From contig NZ_JAQFVG010000075.1 of NCBI RefSeq assembly GCF_029439455.1, positions 116,601 through 180,600 of the forward strand: DNA of 64,000 bases, written 5' to 3'. Made by a program: the position numbers and the translations under genes. Every line of letters begins with the position of its first letter. The first letter of the stretch is position 1. Origin of the DNA: Caballeronia sp. BR00000012568055. GTDB taxonomy: Bacteria > Pseudomonadota > Gammaproteobacteria > Burkholderiales > Burkholderiaceae. Shown piece by piece: positions 36,734 to 46,200 of this stretch. The notes under the pieces are model-generated. The model saw nothing but the letters and a program-made list of their open reading frames with translations. It did not search any database and had not been told where the DNA came from.

Positions 36734-38053
36734 ATGCCCGCCAATCGTTTCGATACGCTCGCGCTGCACGCGGGCGCCGCGCCCGATCCCGTCACCGGTG
36801 CGCGCGCCACGCCGATTTATCAGACCACATCGTTCACCTTCCGCGATACCGATCACGCCGCCGCGCTGTTCAACATGGAGCGCTCCGGGCACGTGTATTC
36901 GCGCATTTCGAATCCGACCGTCGCGGTGTTCGAAGAACGCGTCGCGGCGCTCGAAGGCGGCGCGGGCGCGATCGGCACCGCGAGCGGCCAGGCCGCGCTG
37001 CATCTGGCGATCGCCACGCTGATGGGCGCGGGATCGCATATCGTCGCATCGACTGCGCTGTATGGCGGCTCGCACAATCTGCTGCATTACACGCTGAAGC
37101 GCTTCGGTATCGAGACGACTTTCGTGCCGCCGCACGATCTCGATGCCTGGCGCGCGGCGGCGCGGCCGAATACGCGCCTCTTCTTCGGCGAAACGCTCGG
37201 CAATCCGGGACTCGATGTGCTGGATATCGCGGGCGTCGCGGAAATCGCGCACGAGCATGGTGCGCCGTTGTTGGTCGATTCGACCTTCACCACGCCTTAT
37301 CTGCTGCGGCCGTTCGAACATGGCGCGGACCTCGTCTATCACTCCGCGACCAAATTTCTGGGCGGCCACGGCACGACCATCGGCGGCGTATTGGTCGATG
37401 GCGGCACGTTCGACTTCGCTGTGAGCGGCCGTTTCCCCGAATTCACCGAGCCTTACGATGGCTTCCACGGCATGGTCTTCGCGGAAGAAAGCACCGTCGC
37501 GCCCTTCCTGCTGCGCGCGCGACGCGAAGGACTCCGCGATTTCGGCGCGTGTCTGCATCCGCAGGCGGCGTGGCAGTTGCTTCAGGGCATCGAAACCTTG
37601 CCGTTGCGCATGGATCGGCATGTGGCGAATACGCGGCGCGTGATCGATTTTCTGCTGAGTCCGCCCGCCGTCGATGGCGTGGCTTATCCCGAACTGCCGA
37701 CGCATCGCGATCACGCGCTGGCGCAACGTCTGCTGCCACGCGGCGCAGGCGCGGTGTTCAGCTTCGATGTGCGCGGTGGCATGCCGGCGGCGCGTCGCTT
37801 TATCGAATCGCTGTCGCTGTTTTCGCATCTCGCCAATGTCGGCGATGCGCGTTCGCTCGTGATCCATCCCGCTTCGACGACGCATTTCCGCATGGATGCC
37901 GCCGCGCTCGAAGCGGCGGGTATCGGTCCGGGACGCATCCGGCTGTCGATCGGACTCGAAGATCCGGACGATCTGATCGACGATCTGAAACGCGGTCTGA
38001 AAGCGGCGCAAAAGGCCACGGAAAGCGGTGCGACGCTCGGGAGCCGCGCATGA
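36734..38053 (+). CDS. metY: O-acetylhomoserine aminocarboxypropyltransferase (MetY-like)
   Basis: 439-residue PLP enzyme of the Cys/Met metabolism (gamma-family) group. The PLP lysine is in Y-H-S-A-T-K-F-L-G-G-H (Lys207). Also seen: Y-S-R-I-S-N-P-T near 55, A-S-G-Q-A-A near 83, and the N-terminal T-L-A-L-H-A-G that is typical of the MetY/O-acetylhomoserine sulfhydrylase branch. It makes homocysteine from O-acetylhomoserine and sulfide. Other family members (MetZ, cystathionine lyases) cannot be excluded by sequence reading alone. The ATG at 36734 was chosen by alignment of the family start; the upstream open frame is antisense to the CBS gene. It overlaps the next gene by ATGA. Confidence 0.85.
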   Translation: MPANRFDTLALHAGAAPDPVTGARATPIYQTTSFTFRDTDHAAALFNMERSGHVYSRISNPTVAVFEERVAALEGGAGAIGTASGQAALHLAIATLMGAGSHIVASTALYGGSHNLLHYTLKRFGIETTFVPPHDLDAWRAAARPNTRLFFGETLGNPGLDVLDIAGVAEIAHEHGAPLLVDSTFTTPYLLRPFEHGADLVYHSATKFLGGHGTTIGGVLVDGGTFDFAVSGRFPEFTEPYDGFHGMVFAEESTVAPFLLRARREGLRDFGACLHPQAAWQLLQGIETLPLRMDRHVANTRRVIDFLLSPPAVDGVAYPELPTHRDHALAQRLLPRGAGAVFSFDVRGGMPAARRFIESLSLFSHLANVGDARSLVIHPASTTHFRMDAAALEAAGIGPGRIRLSIGLEDPDDLIDDLKRGLKAAQKATESGATLGSRA

Positions 38054-38880
38054 TCCTCGGACTCGATAAGCACGTGTATGCCTACACCGGCGGCAAACCC
38101 TTCGATGCCGCGAAGCCGACCATCGTCTTCATCCACGGCGCGCAGCACGATCACAGCGTCTGGGCCTTGCAGACGCGCTACTTCGCGCATCACGGATTCG
38201 GCGTGCTCGCGCTCGATCTTCCCGCGCACGGCCGCAGCGATGGCCCGGCGCGCGCGAGCATCGGTGAATTGGCGGATTGGGTGATCGGCGTGCTCGATCA
38301 GGCGAGCGTCGGGAAAGCGATCTTCGTCGGCCACAGCATGGGCTCCTTGATCGCGCTCGATACCGCCGCGCGTTATGCCGACCGCGCGATGGGCCTCGCG
38401 CTGATCTGCACCGCCGCGCCCATGAACGTCTCCGACACCCTGCTCGATGCCGCGCGCGAACACGAGCCGCAAGCCATCGACATGGTGAATCAGTGGTCGC
38501 ATTCGACGCTTGCCGCCAAGCCCTCCGCGCCCGCGCCGGGATTCTGGCTGCAAGGCATGAATCAGCGCCTGATGGAACGCGTGAGCGCGCTCGGTGAAGC
38601 CCAACTCTTTCACACCGATTTCAGCGCCTGCAACGCTTACGCCGACGCACTCACGCGCGCCGCCGACGTTCGTTGCCCTGTCCAGGTCATTGCAGGAAAG
38701 CGCGACGTCATGACACCGCCCCGCGCCGCCCGCGCTTTGATCGATGCCTTCAAATCCGTGAAAACGACCGAACTGGACGGCGGCCACGCGCTGATGTCCG
38801 AACAACCCGACGCCGTTCTCGACACCTTATTTGCCTTCGCGCTCGACGCTTGCACGCGCGCCCGCGCCGCCGCAGAATGA
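38050..38880 (+). CDS. Alpha/beta hydrolase coupled to metY
   Basis: 276 residues. Oxyanion H-G-A-Q-H-D-H near 29; D-L-P-A-H-G-R-S near 56; nucleophile elbow G-H-S-M-G-S (Ser96); a late Asp in A-G-K-R-D-V-M-T; base His in D-G-G-H-A-L-M. It starts inside the metY stop (ATGA overlap), so it is translationally coupled. The natural substrate is unknown. It does not have the size or domain of a homoserine acetyltransferase, so a direct role in methionine synthesis is not implied. Confidence 0.88.
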   Translation: MILGLDKHVYAYTGGKPFDAAKPTIVFIHGAQHDHSVWALQTRYFAHHGFGVLALDLPAHGRSDGPARASIGELADWVIGVLDQASVGKAIFVGHSMGSLIALDTAARYADRAMGLALICTAAPMNVSDTLLDAAREHEPQAIDMVNQWSHSTLAAKPSAPAPGFWLQGMNQRLMERVSALGEAQLFHTDFSACNAYADALTRAADVRCPVQVIAGKRDVMTPPRAARALIDAFKSVKTTELDGGHALMSEQPDAVLDTLFAFALDACTRARAAAE

Positions 38881-38914
38881 GTCACGAGCGTATGAAAGAA
38901 AGTCGGAGGCAGTC

Positions 38915-39253
38915 ATGGGCCACACCAGCCACGAACATAAGCACGAACATGAGGAACACTTCGCGAACTTCGCAGAGTTCTATCCGTTCTATCTGAACGA
39001 GCATCGCAACGACACGTCGCGCAGGCTGCATTTCGTCGGTTCGCTCGGCGTGATCGGCTGTCTGGCAATGGCGCTCGCCACCGGCGACTGGCTCTGGCTG
39101 CCCGCCGCCGTCGTATGCGGCTACGGCTTTGCGTGGATCGGCCATTTCTTCTTCGAGAAGAACCGGCCCGCCACGTTCCGCCATCCGCTCTACAGCCTGA
39201 TGGGTGACTGGGTGATGTTCAAGGACATCTGCATCGGCAGGATTTCGCTTTGA
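38915..39253 (+). CDS. DUF962 / Mpo1-like membrane protein
   Basis: 112 residues with two membrane segments in the middle (about 40-75). A His-rich N-terminus (H-T-S-H-E-H-K-H-E-H-E-E-H-F) is followed by the DUF962 signature F-Y-P-F-Y-L-N-E-H and R-R-L-H-F-V-G, then G-H-F-F-F-E-K-N-R-P-A-T-F and a closing G-D-W-V-M-F. The yeast homologue Mpo1 is an iron-dependent dioxygenase of 2-hydroxy fatty acids; bacterial members are uncharacterised. The ATG at 38915 has a CGGAGG ribosome site. It is convergent with the YihY gene, with 7 bases between the stops. Confidence 0.88.
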   Translation: MGHTSHEHKHEHEEHFANFAEFYPFYLNEHRNDTSRRLHFVGSLGVIGCLAMALATGDWLWLPAAVVCGYGFAWIGHFFFEKNRPATFRHPLYSLMGDWVMFKDICIGRISL

Positions 39254-39260
39254 TTTCGCT

Positions 39261-40565
39261 TTAAGTCGATGCAGGTAGCGATGTCAGCGGCGCATCGCGC
39301 AAGCGCGCATCCGTCAGGGCGGCCGCACGCGCCGCAATCAGCGATGTCAGCGTGACGTCGAGCGTGTCGCTATCGAGCGCGCTCATCAGCGCATTGCGAT
39401 CGATCTGCGCGGCATCGAGCCGCAACTGATAATCCAACTCTTCACGATCGATCACGAACTGATCGAACAGCATGGTCAGCGTGATTTGATTCGGATTGGC
39501 GATCATCACATAACGCGGCATGCGCGTATCTTCCAATCGGCCGATCCAGCCGAGCGCGTCCAGCCGGGCAATCAGACGCGTGGACGTATCGAGATCGCAG
39601 CGCGCGAGCTTCGATAGCTCCATCGCCGTATAACCCGGCTTGCCCGCCTCGCGCGAGTCAACCAGCCGCGCGAGAATTTCCAGCGCATCCAGCAAATCGC
39701 TGCCCGGAAACGCCCGCCGATGAAACTGCCCTATGCGAATCGCGGGCAGCGCCGACGTGACCATCGCACCGACCAGCGCGATCAGCCAGCAGAGATAGAC
39801 CCAGAGCAGGAACACGGGCATCGCGGCGAACGCGCCGTACACAGCGGTGTAAGTCGGAATGCGTCGGATATACAGGCCGAAACCACGCTTGCACAACTCG
39901 AACGCGATCGCCGCGATCAGACCGCCGACCACCGCATCGCGCCATTCGACCTTGCAGTTTGGCATGTACACGTAAATGATCGTGAAGCCGAACACGGTGA
40001 TCGGCAAAGAGACGCCGGTGAGCAGCCATTCGGCGATTGGCGGCAGCAAATTATGCGAACCCGCGAACGCCACCGAATGCGCGAACACATACGACGAGAT
40101 CGACAGACTGCAACCGAACAGCGCGGGCCCGAGCGTGATGATCGCCCAGTAGACCAGCACGCGCTGCGCGAGCGGCCGCGCCTTTTTCACGCGCCAGATC
40201 ACGTTGAACGCGGATTCGACGGTCATCATCGTCATGACGGCGGTGACGAACAGGATGATCATGCCGACCGTGGTCAGCCCTTTCGCTTTCGATGCGAACT
40301 GGTTCAGATACTTGAAAATCTGATCGTTGATCTGCGGCGGCATCAGATGCACCGCCAGAAAATCCTGCAACGACGATTGAAACGAACCGAAGATCGGAAA
40401 CGCGGTAAACAGCGCGAACGCAACGGTCGCCAGCGGCACCAGCGACAAGACGCTCGTGAACGTCAGACTGCCCGCCACCTGCGCGACGCGATCCTCGCCG
40501 AAACGCTGACCGACGAAACCGGCCAGACGACGAATCCTGGCCAAGTCGATGGAAAGTTGCTGCAA
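39261..40565 (-). CDS. YihY/UPF0761 family membrane protein with C-terminal extension
   Basis: 434 residues. Residues about 25-285 form a six-helix inner-membrane domain of the YihY/virulence-factor-BrkB family (once called RNase BN, which is not its function), with Q-V-A-G-S-L-T-F-T-S-V-L-S-L-V-P. The remaining ~145 residues are soluble and include a winged-helix-like stretch T-A-M-E-L-S-K-L-A-R-C-D-L-D-T-S-T-R-L-I. I chose the TTG at 40565 because GGAGAAGG lies just upstream; no ATG fits. The family transports or scaffolds an unknown substrate. Confidence 0.85.
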   Translation of the reverse strand: MQQLSIDLARIRRLAGFVGQRFGEDRVAQVAGSLTFTSVLSLVPLATVAFALFTAFPIFGSFQSSLQDFLAVHLMPPQINDQIFKYLNQFASKAKGLTTVGMIILFVTAVMTMMTVESAFNVIWRVKKARPLAQRVLVYWAIITLGPALFGCSLSISSYVFAHSVAFAGSHNLLPPIAEWLLTGVSLPITVFGFTIIYVYMPNCKVEWRDAVVGGLIAAIAFELCKRGFGLYIRRIPTYTAVYGAFAAMPVFLLWVYLCWLIALVGAMVTSALPAIRIGQFHRRAFPGSDLLDALEILARLVDSREAGKPGYTAMELSKLARCDLDTSTRLIARLDALGWIGRLEDTRMPRYVMIANPNQITLTMLFDQFVIDREELDYQLRLDAAQIDRNALMSALDSDTLDVTLTSLIAARAAALTDARLRDAPLTSLPAST

Positions 40566-40622
40566 AGGCCTTCTCCGAATCGTGGCGCGCGGCCACGAAT
40601 TTGAACCCAATCCCTATAATAG

Positions 40623-41626
<1,004 letters not shown>

Positions 41627-41776
41627 GCCTGGCGCGATTCTCACGTCTTTCCATCCGCGACGTGATGCTTTGTAGCACGATTCAATGCCCAACGCGCGGC
41701 CTATGCCATTCGGCCGAGATTCGCGCGCCGCCACTCTGCGCGATACTGTTGACAACGCCTCAGCCTCACACATCCT

Positions 41777-43216
41777 ATGACTGCCCAAGCCCGATTCATC
41801 GCCGCTTGTACCGAAGCCATCGGCGCATCGCACGTTCTGACCGATGTGCACGACACCGCGCCGTTTCTCACCGACTGGCGCAAGCGCTATCGCGGCGAAG
41901 CGTGCGGCGTGCTCCTTCCTGCCGATACGAACGAAGTCGCCGCGCTCGTCAAACTCGCGCGTGAATATCGCGTGGCGATCGTGCCGCAGGGTGGCAACAC
42001 GGGCCTCGTCGGAGGCGGCACGCCGGATTCGAGCGGTGCGCAAGTCGTCATCAGCCTGAAGCGGCTGAACCGCATTCGCGGTATCGATACACATAACAAC
42101 ACCATCACCGTGGAAGCCGGCGTCGTGCTCGCTGACATCCAATCGCGCGCCGAAAGCGAACAGCGCCTGTTTCCGCTCAGTCTCGCGGCGGAAGGCAGTT
42201 GCACGATCGGCGGGAATCTGTCCACCAACGCGGGCGGCACCGGCGTGCTTCGATACGGCAACACGCGCGAGTTATGCCTCGGTCTCGAAGTCGTCACGCC
42301 GCAAGGCGAAATCTGGGACGGCCTGCGCGGTCTGCGCAAGGACAACACGGGCTACGACTTGCGCGATCTGTACATCGGCGCGGAAGGCACGCTTGGCATC
42401 ATTACCGCGGCCGTGATGAAGCTGCATCCCGCGCCGGTTGCAAAAGTCACGGCGCTCGCGGGCCTCGCTTCATCGCACGCGGCGCTCGATTTTCTGTCGA
42501 TGGCGCAGCATCACGCAGGCGCGCTGTTGACCGGCTTCGAACTGATGTCCGACTTTTCGATGCGCCTCGTCGGTCGTCATTATCCGCAGTTACGCTATCC
42601 GTTCGGCGAGCCGCACGCGCAGACCGTGCTGCTCGAATTATTCGATGCGGAAAGCGAGGAACACGCGCGCGCTCTGTTCGAACGGCTGATGGAACAGGCG
42701 CTGGAACGTGGCATCGTGGAAAACGCGGTGGTCGCGGAAAGCCTCGCGCAATCGCAGGCGTTCTGGGATTTGCGCGAGCATATTCCGCTCGCGCAGGCGG
42801 AGGAAGGGCTCAACATCAAGCACGACATCGCGGTGCCGATTTCTAGCATCGGACGTTTTATCGAAGAGACGGACGTGTTGGTCGCGAAGGCCGCGCCCGG
42901 CGCGCGCATGGTGACGTTCGGCCATCTCGGCGACGGCAATCTGCACTACAACGTGCAAGCGCCCGAAGGCGTCGATCCGAAGCAGTTTCTGGACGAATTC
43001 CAGCATCCGGTCAATGCCGCGGTGTATGACCAGGTGCACAAGCATCGCGGCAGCATCAGCGCGGAGCATGGCATCGGCCAACTGAAGGTGGATGAAGCCG
43101 CGCACTATAAATCGCCCGTCGAAATCCGGTTGATGCAGACCATCAAGGCCGCGCTCGATCCCGACAATCTGATGAATCCGGGCAAGGTGGTGCGCTGGAA
43201 GGAGAACGCGCAATGA
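41777..43216 (+). CDS. FAD-linked D-2-hydroxyacid dehydrogenase (GlcD/D2HGDH-like)
   Basis: 479 residues of the VAO/PCMH flavoprotein family. The FAD-binding loop is P-Q-G-G-N-T-G-L-V-G-G-G near 70, with E-G-S-C-T-I-G-G-N-L-S-T-N-A-G-G-T near 135. The C-terminal cap carries G-H-L-G-D-G-N-L-H-Y-N, the metal-binding histidine motif, and S-A-E-H-G-I-G near the end. These features suit a D-2-hydroxyglutarate or D-lactate/glycolate dehydrogenase. The absence of glcE/glcF neighbours favours the single-subunit type. It overlaps the next gene by ATGA. Confidence 0.88.
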   Translation: MTAQARFIAACTEAIGASHVLTDVHDTAPFLTDWRKRYRGEACGVLLPADTNEVAALVKLAREYRVAIVPQGGNTGLVGGGTPDSSGAQVVISLKRLNRIRGIDTHNNTITVEAGVVLADIQSRAESEQRLFPLSLAAEGSCTIGGNLSTNAGGTGVLRYGNTRELCLGLEVVTPQGEIWDGLRGLRKDNTGYDLRDLYIGAEGTLGIITAAVMKLHPAPVAKVTALAGLASSHAALDFLSMAQHHAGALLTGFELMSDFSMRLVGRHYPQLRYPFGEPHAQTVLLELFDAESEEHARALFERLMEQALERGIVENAVVAESLAQSQAFWDLREHIPLAQAEEGLNIKHDIAVPISSIGRFIEETDVLVAKAAPGARMVTFGHLGDGNLHYNVQAPEGVDPKQFLDEFQHPVNAAVYDQVHKHRGSISAEHGIGQLKVDEAAHYKSPVEIRLMQTIKAALDPDNLMNPGKVVRWKENAQ

Positions 43217-44016
43217 AGATTCGCGTGCTGTCGGACCTGCATCTGGAACACGACGAACCGCTGGCGATTCCCTACGCTGAAGCCGATCTCATCGTGCTCG
43301 CGGGCGACATTCACAATCACGCCGAAGGCCCGCGCTGGGCCGCCGAGAATTTCGATTCCGACGTGCCCGTGGTCTACGTGCCCGGCAATCACGAGTACTA
43401 CGACGCGGAATTCGGCGCGATGGAAATGGCCATGCACGACGCCTCGCGCAGTGTCGATAACGTGCACTTTCTGAACAATACGACGCTGGTGGATCGCTAC
43501 GGCAAGTGGCGCGTGCTTGGCACGACGCTATGGACGGACTTCGCCCTATTCGGCGCATCCGATGCCGAACTCGCCGCCGCTCAAGCCGCGTGCGAAAAAG
43601 TCATGCTCGACTACAAAGGGTTGATCCAGCTTGCGTGGCCGGAACCGGAAGGCGAACCCCACGCCTTCACGCCCGACGATTCCCTCGCGCTCCATCATCA
43701 GGCGCGCGCGTGGCTGGAAAGCGAACTGGCGAAGCCGTTCGCCGGTCAGACCATCGTGGTCACGCATCACGCGCCGTTGCGCGAGAGCCTTGCGCCACGA
43801 TACGCGAACGATGTCGTCTCAGCCGGATTCGTGAACCATTTACCGTCGCTCGCGCGCGAACCCGTCGCGTTATGGATTCACGGCCACACGCATACATCGT
43901 TCGATTACGTGGCGAACGGCGCGCGGATCGTCTGCAATCCGCGCGGTTACTTCGACAAGCGCAGCAATCAGTGGGAAAACCCGGCGTTCGCGTGGGATAA
44001 AGTCGTGGAGATCTGA
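43213..44016 (+). CDS. Calcineurin-like metallophosphoesterase
   Basis: 267 residues. All metal-binding motifs of the fold are present in order: S-D-L-H-L-E (Asp8, His10), L-A-G-D-I-H near 36, G-N-H-E-Y-Y near 59, V-T-H-H-A-P-L near 178, and H-G-H-T-H near 219. No signal peptide, so cytosolic. The substrate (phosphodiester, nucleotide or protein phosphate) is not determinable. It is translationally coupled to the dehydrogenase by an ATGA overlap and followed by the SRAP gene 46 bases later. Confidence 0.92.
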   Translation: MKIRVLSDLHLEHDEPLAIPYAEADLIVLAGDIHNHAEGPRWAAENFDSDVPVVYVPGNHEYYDAEFGAMEMAMHDASRSVDNVHFLNNTTLVDRYGKWRVLGTTLWTDFALFGASDAELAAAQAACEKVMLDYKGLIQLAWPEPEGEPHAFTPDDSLALHHQARAWLESELAKPFAGQTIVVTHHAPLRESLAPRYANDVVSAGFVNHLPSLAREPVALWIHGHTHTSFDYVANGARIVCNPRGYFDKRSNQWENPAFAWDKVVEI

Positions 44017-44062
44017 GGCCGGGAATTGATCGTTATCGTTATCGACATCGGGGGGACAACCC

Positions 44063-44776
44063 ATGTGCGGTCGTATCAGCCAGTACCGAATGCCGAAGCA
44101 TTACGTGCAGCGCCTGCATCTGAAGAATCCATTCGTTCTCGTCGATGAAGCCGACAGGCGGCCCGGCTATAACCTGTCGCCAGGCACGCATCCGCTGGCG
44201 GTGTATCCGGATGAAACCGTCCGCGCGGTGCACTGGGGTTATTGCCCGCCGTGGGCGTTGCAGAAGAAGTTGCCGCAGACCATCAATGCGCGCGTGGAGA
44301 CGGCATCGACCAGTGCGTATTTTCGGAATCTGTGGAAGAAAGCGCGCATCCTGATTCCCGCCGATGGCTGGTTCGAATGGCGCATCGAGCCGCGCGCGGA
44401 CGATGCCGCATCCATGCCATCCAAACCCTTCAAGCAGCCGTATTACATCCAACGCGCAGACGGCGAGCCGATGTTCCTCGCCGCACTCACCAGCATCCTG
44501 CGCGAGACCGACGCGGCGGAACCCGGCGCGGGATTCGTTATCGTGACTTCCGCCGCAGACGAAGGCCTGGTCGATGTCCACGACCGCCGCCCGCTCGTCT
44601 TCTCGCCGACGACCGCACTACGCTGGCTCGATCCCGACGCGTCACCCGAAGACCTCGACAAGCTCGTCAAATCCGATGGCGTGCCGGCATCGCAATTCGT
44701 GTGGCATCGCGTCTCGACGGATGTGAATCGCGCGACCAATGATGAGCCGCGCCTGATCGAGCCAATCGAAGCGTAA
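44063..44776 (+). CDS. SRAP domain protein (YedK/HMCES family)
   Basis: 237 residues. The catalytic Cys2 of the M-C-G-R start is exposed after Met removal and forms a covalent thiazolidine crosslink with abasic sites in single-stranded DNA, protecting them. Other conserved residues: N-A-R in I-N-A-R-V-E-T (Asn75), Glu105 in P-A-D-G-W-F-E-W, and His173 in V-D-V-H-D-R-R-P. Length is typical. The start is fixed because the Cys must be residue 2. It is convergent with a 53-residue gene; the two stop codons are adjacent. Confidence 0.95.
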   Translation: MCGRISQYRMPKHYVQRLHLKNPFVLVDEADRRPGYNLSPGTHPLAVYPDETVRAVHWGYCPPWALQKKLPQTINARVETASTSAYFRNLWKKARILIPADGWFEWRIEPRADDAASMPSKPFKQPYYIQRADGEPMFLAALTSILRETDAAEPGAGFVIVTSAADEGLVDVHDRRPLVFSPTTALRWLDPDASPEDLDKLVKSDGVPASQFVWHRVSTDVNRATNDEPRLIEPIEA

Positions 44777-44938
44777 TTAACGGCGACGCGGACGGTCGTC
44801 GTCGATACGGATGGGCACGAGACGCGTCTTGGCGTCGCGGTCATTGCGTTCGCGCATCGCGTTGAACAGATCGCGCGAAGCGGGCACGGCGATCAGAACC
44901 ATCAGCGCGGCAAGTGCGAGTAAAAGAGGCGTGGCCAT
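44777..44938 (-). CDS. Small single-span membrane peptide (53 aa)
   Basis: An ATG at 44938 opens a 53-codon frame ending TAA at 44777. Residues 3-19 are a hydrophobic span (T-P-L-L-L-A-L-A-A-L-M-V-L-I-A-V-P). The rest is strongly charged, with R-E-R-N-D-R-D near 29 and R-P-R-R-R at the end. Third codon positions are GC-rich like true genes of this genome, and an AAGA stretch upstream may act as ribosome site. It is compatible with a small inner-membrane protein with a cytoplasmic tail. No family was recognised; it could still be a chance frame. Confidence 0.5.
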   Translation of the reverse strand: MATPLLLALAALMVLIAVPASRDLFNAMRERNDRDAKTRLVPIRIDDDRPRRR

Positions 44939-45088
44939 GTGTCTTTCCCGGTAAAGATGCAGTGAACATGTGCAGACAGTAACAAGCTACGGACAAACCG
45001 GGAGTAAGCAAGTGTTGCGCCGCACTTTTTTTCGTAACAGAGGTGCCGGAGCGTGCGGCGCGCCACATCGGAGCGCTCATTTGACTAC

Positions 45089-46033
45089 TCAGGCGACGGC
45101 CACGAATTCCTTCAAAGACTCGGTATCGGCGGCGAGCGTATCGGGCAAGGCTTCGCGTAAGAATTCCACCCACGTGCGGATTTTCGCGTCGAGATACTGG
45201 CGCGACGGATACAGCGCGTAGACGCTCAATTCCTGCATGGTGTATTGCGGCAGCACGCGCACCAGCGTGCCCGCGCGCAAAGCCGGCAACGCCGACGACA
45301 TCGGCAATACGCCGATACCCATGCCCGCGCCGATCGCCGCGACCATCGCATCCGCCACATTCACCGTAAACGATGCCGCGCCGAGACTCACGGTCTCCTC
45401 CTGCCCGTTCGGACCGTCGAACACCCAGCGGTCGGGCGAAAGCGTCGGCGTAATCAGTTGCAGGCAGTTGTGGCGCACGAGATCGCTCAGCACATGCGGC
45501 GCGCCATGCTTATCGATATAAGCCGGCGACGCACACACGATGCTGAACATGGTCCCGAGCCGCGCCGACACGAGGCCCGAATCCGGCAAATCCTGCGCAA
45601 GCACGATCGCCACGTCGTAGCCTTCGTCGAGCAAATCCGGTACGCGCTGAGCCAGCGTCAGATCGACCTGCACCGACGAATGACGCTGCTGATAGCGCGA
45701 GATCATCGGCACGACGTAGTGCTGGCCGAAGCTGGTCATGGAATGCACCTTGAGCTTGCCGGACGGACGCGCGTGGGCATCGCTGGCTTCGGCTTCGGCC
45801 TGATCGACATAGGCCAGAATCTGCTCGCAACGTTGCAGATATCGCTCGCCCGCCTCCGTCAGCGCGATCCGCCGCGTCGTGCGATTGAGCAGCCGCGTGC
45901 GCAAATGCGCTTCCAGATCGGACACCGCGCGCGAAGCGTAGGCGGTCGTCGTATTGAGATGCTGCGCGGCGGCTGTGAAGCTGCCGGCTTCCACCACGCG
46001 GACGAACACGCGCATGTTTTGAAGCGTATCCAT
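45089..46033 (-). CDS. LysR-family regulator of the efflux operon
   Basis: 314 residues. N-terminal M-D-T-L-Q-N-M-R-V-F-V-R-V-V-E-A-G-S-F, then A-A-Q-H-L-N-T-T-T-A-Y-A-S-R-A-V (recognition helix) and L-L-N-R-T-T-R-R-I-A-L-T-E-A-G. The substrate-binding domain follows at 95-300. It belongs to the AaeR/CrgA-like group. It is divergent from the NodT-FUSC-DUF1656-HlyD operon across 167 bases that hold two dyads, so it most likely controls that operon in response to an aromatic acid or similar efflux substrate. Confidence 0.9.
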   Translation of the reverse strand: MDTLQNMRVFVRVVEAGSFTAAAQHLNTTTAYASRAVSDLEAHLRTRLLNRTTRRIALTEAGERYLQRCEQILAYVDQAEAEASDAHARPSGKLKVHSMTSFGQHYVVPMISRYQQRHSSVQVDLTLAQRVPDLLDEGYDVAIVLAQDLPDSGLVSARLGTMFSIVCASPAYIDKHGAPHVLSDLVRHNCLQLITPTLSPDRWVFDGPNGQEETVSLGAASFTVNVADAMVAAIGAGMGIGVLPMSSALPALRAGTLVRVLPQYTMQELSVYALYPSRQYLDAKIRTWVEFLREALPDTLAADTESLKEFVAVA

Positions 46034-46073
46034 AGCGCTTTATCAAGTTGCAAAGAAGTGTTGAGCTGGATTC

Positions 46074-46132
46074 TTACACGTTTCGTAACGACGATTATCA
46101 CAGTCTCCGTAAGAATCCTTTACATCCTTACG
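46074..46132. promoter_or_regulatory. Candidate LysR operator dyads
   Basis: Two inverted repeats in the divergent region: TTAC-N7-GTAA (46074-46088), which fits the T-N11-A LysR-box rule, and CGTAAG-N13-CTTACG (46108-46132). A TATAAT at 46158-46163 downstream could be the -10 of the efflux operon, with no good -35, as expected of an activator-dependent promoter. Confidence 0.5.
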
Positions 46133-46200
46133 TGTTTTTCGACAATACACGCAAAAATATAATCCATCCCTAAAGTCTAATTCCAATTTGGGGGTGAATC

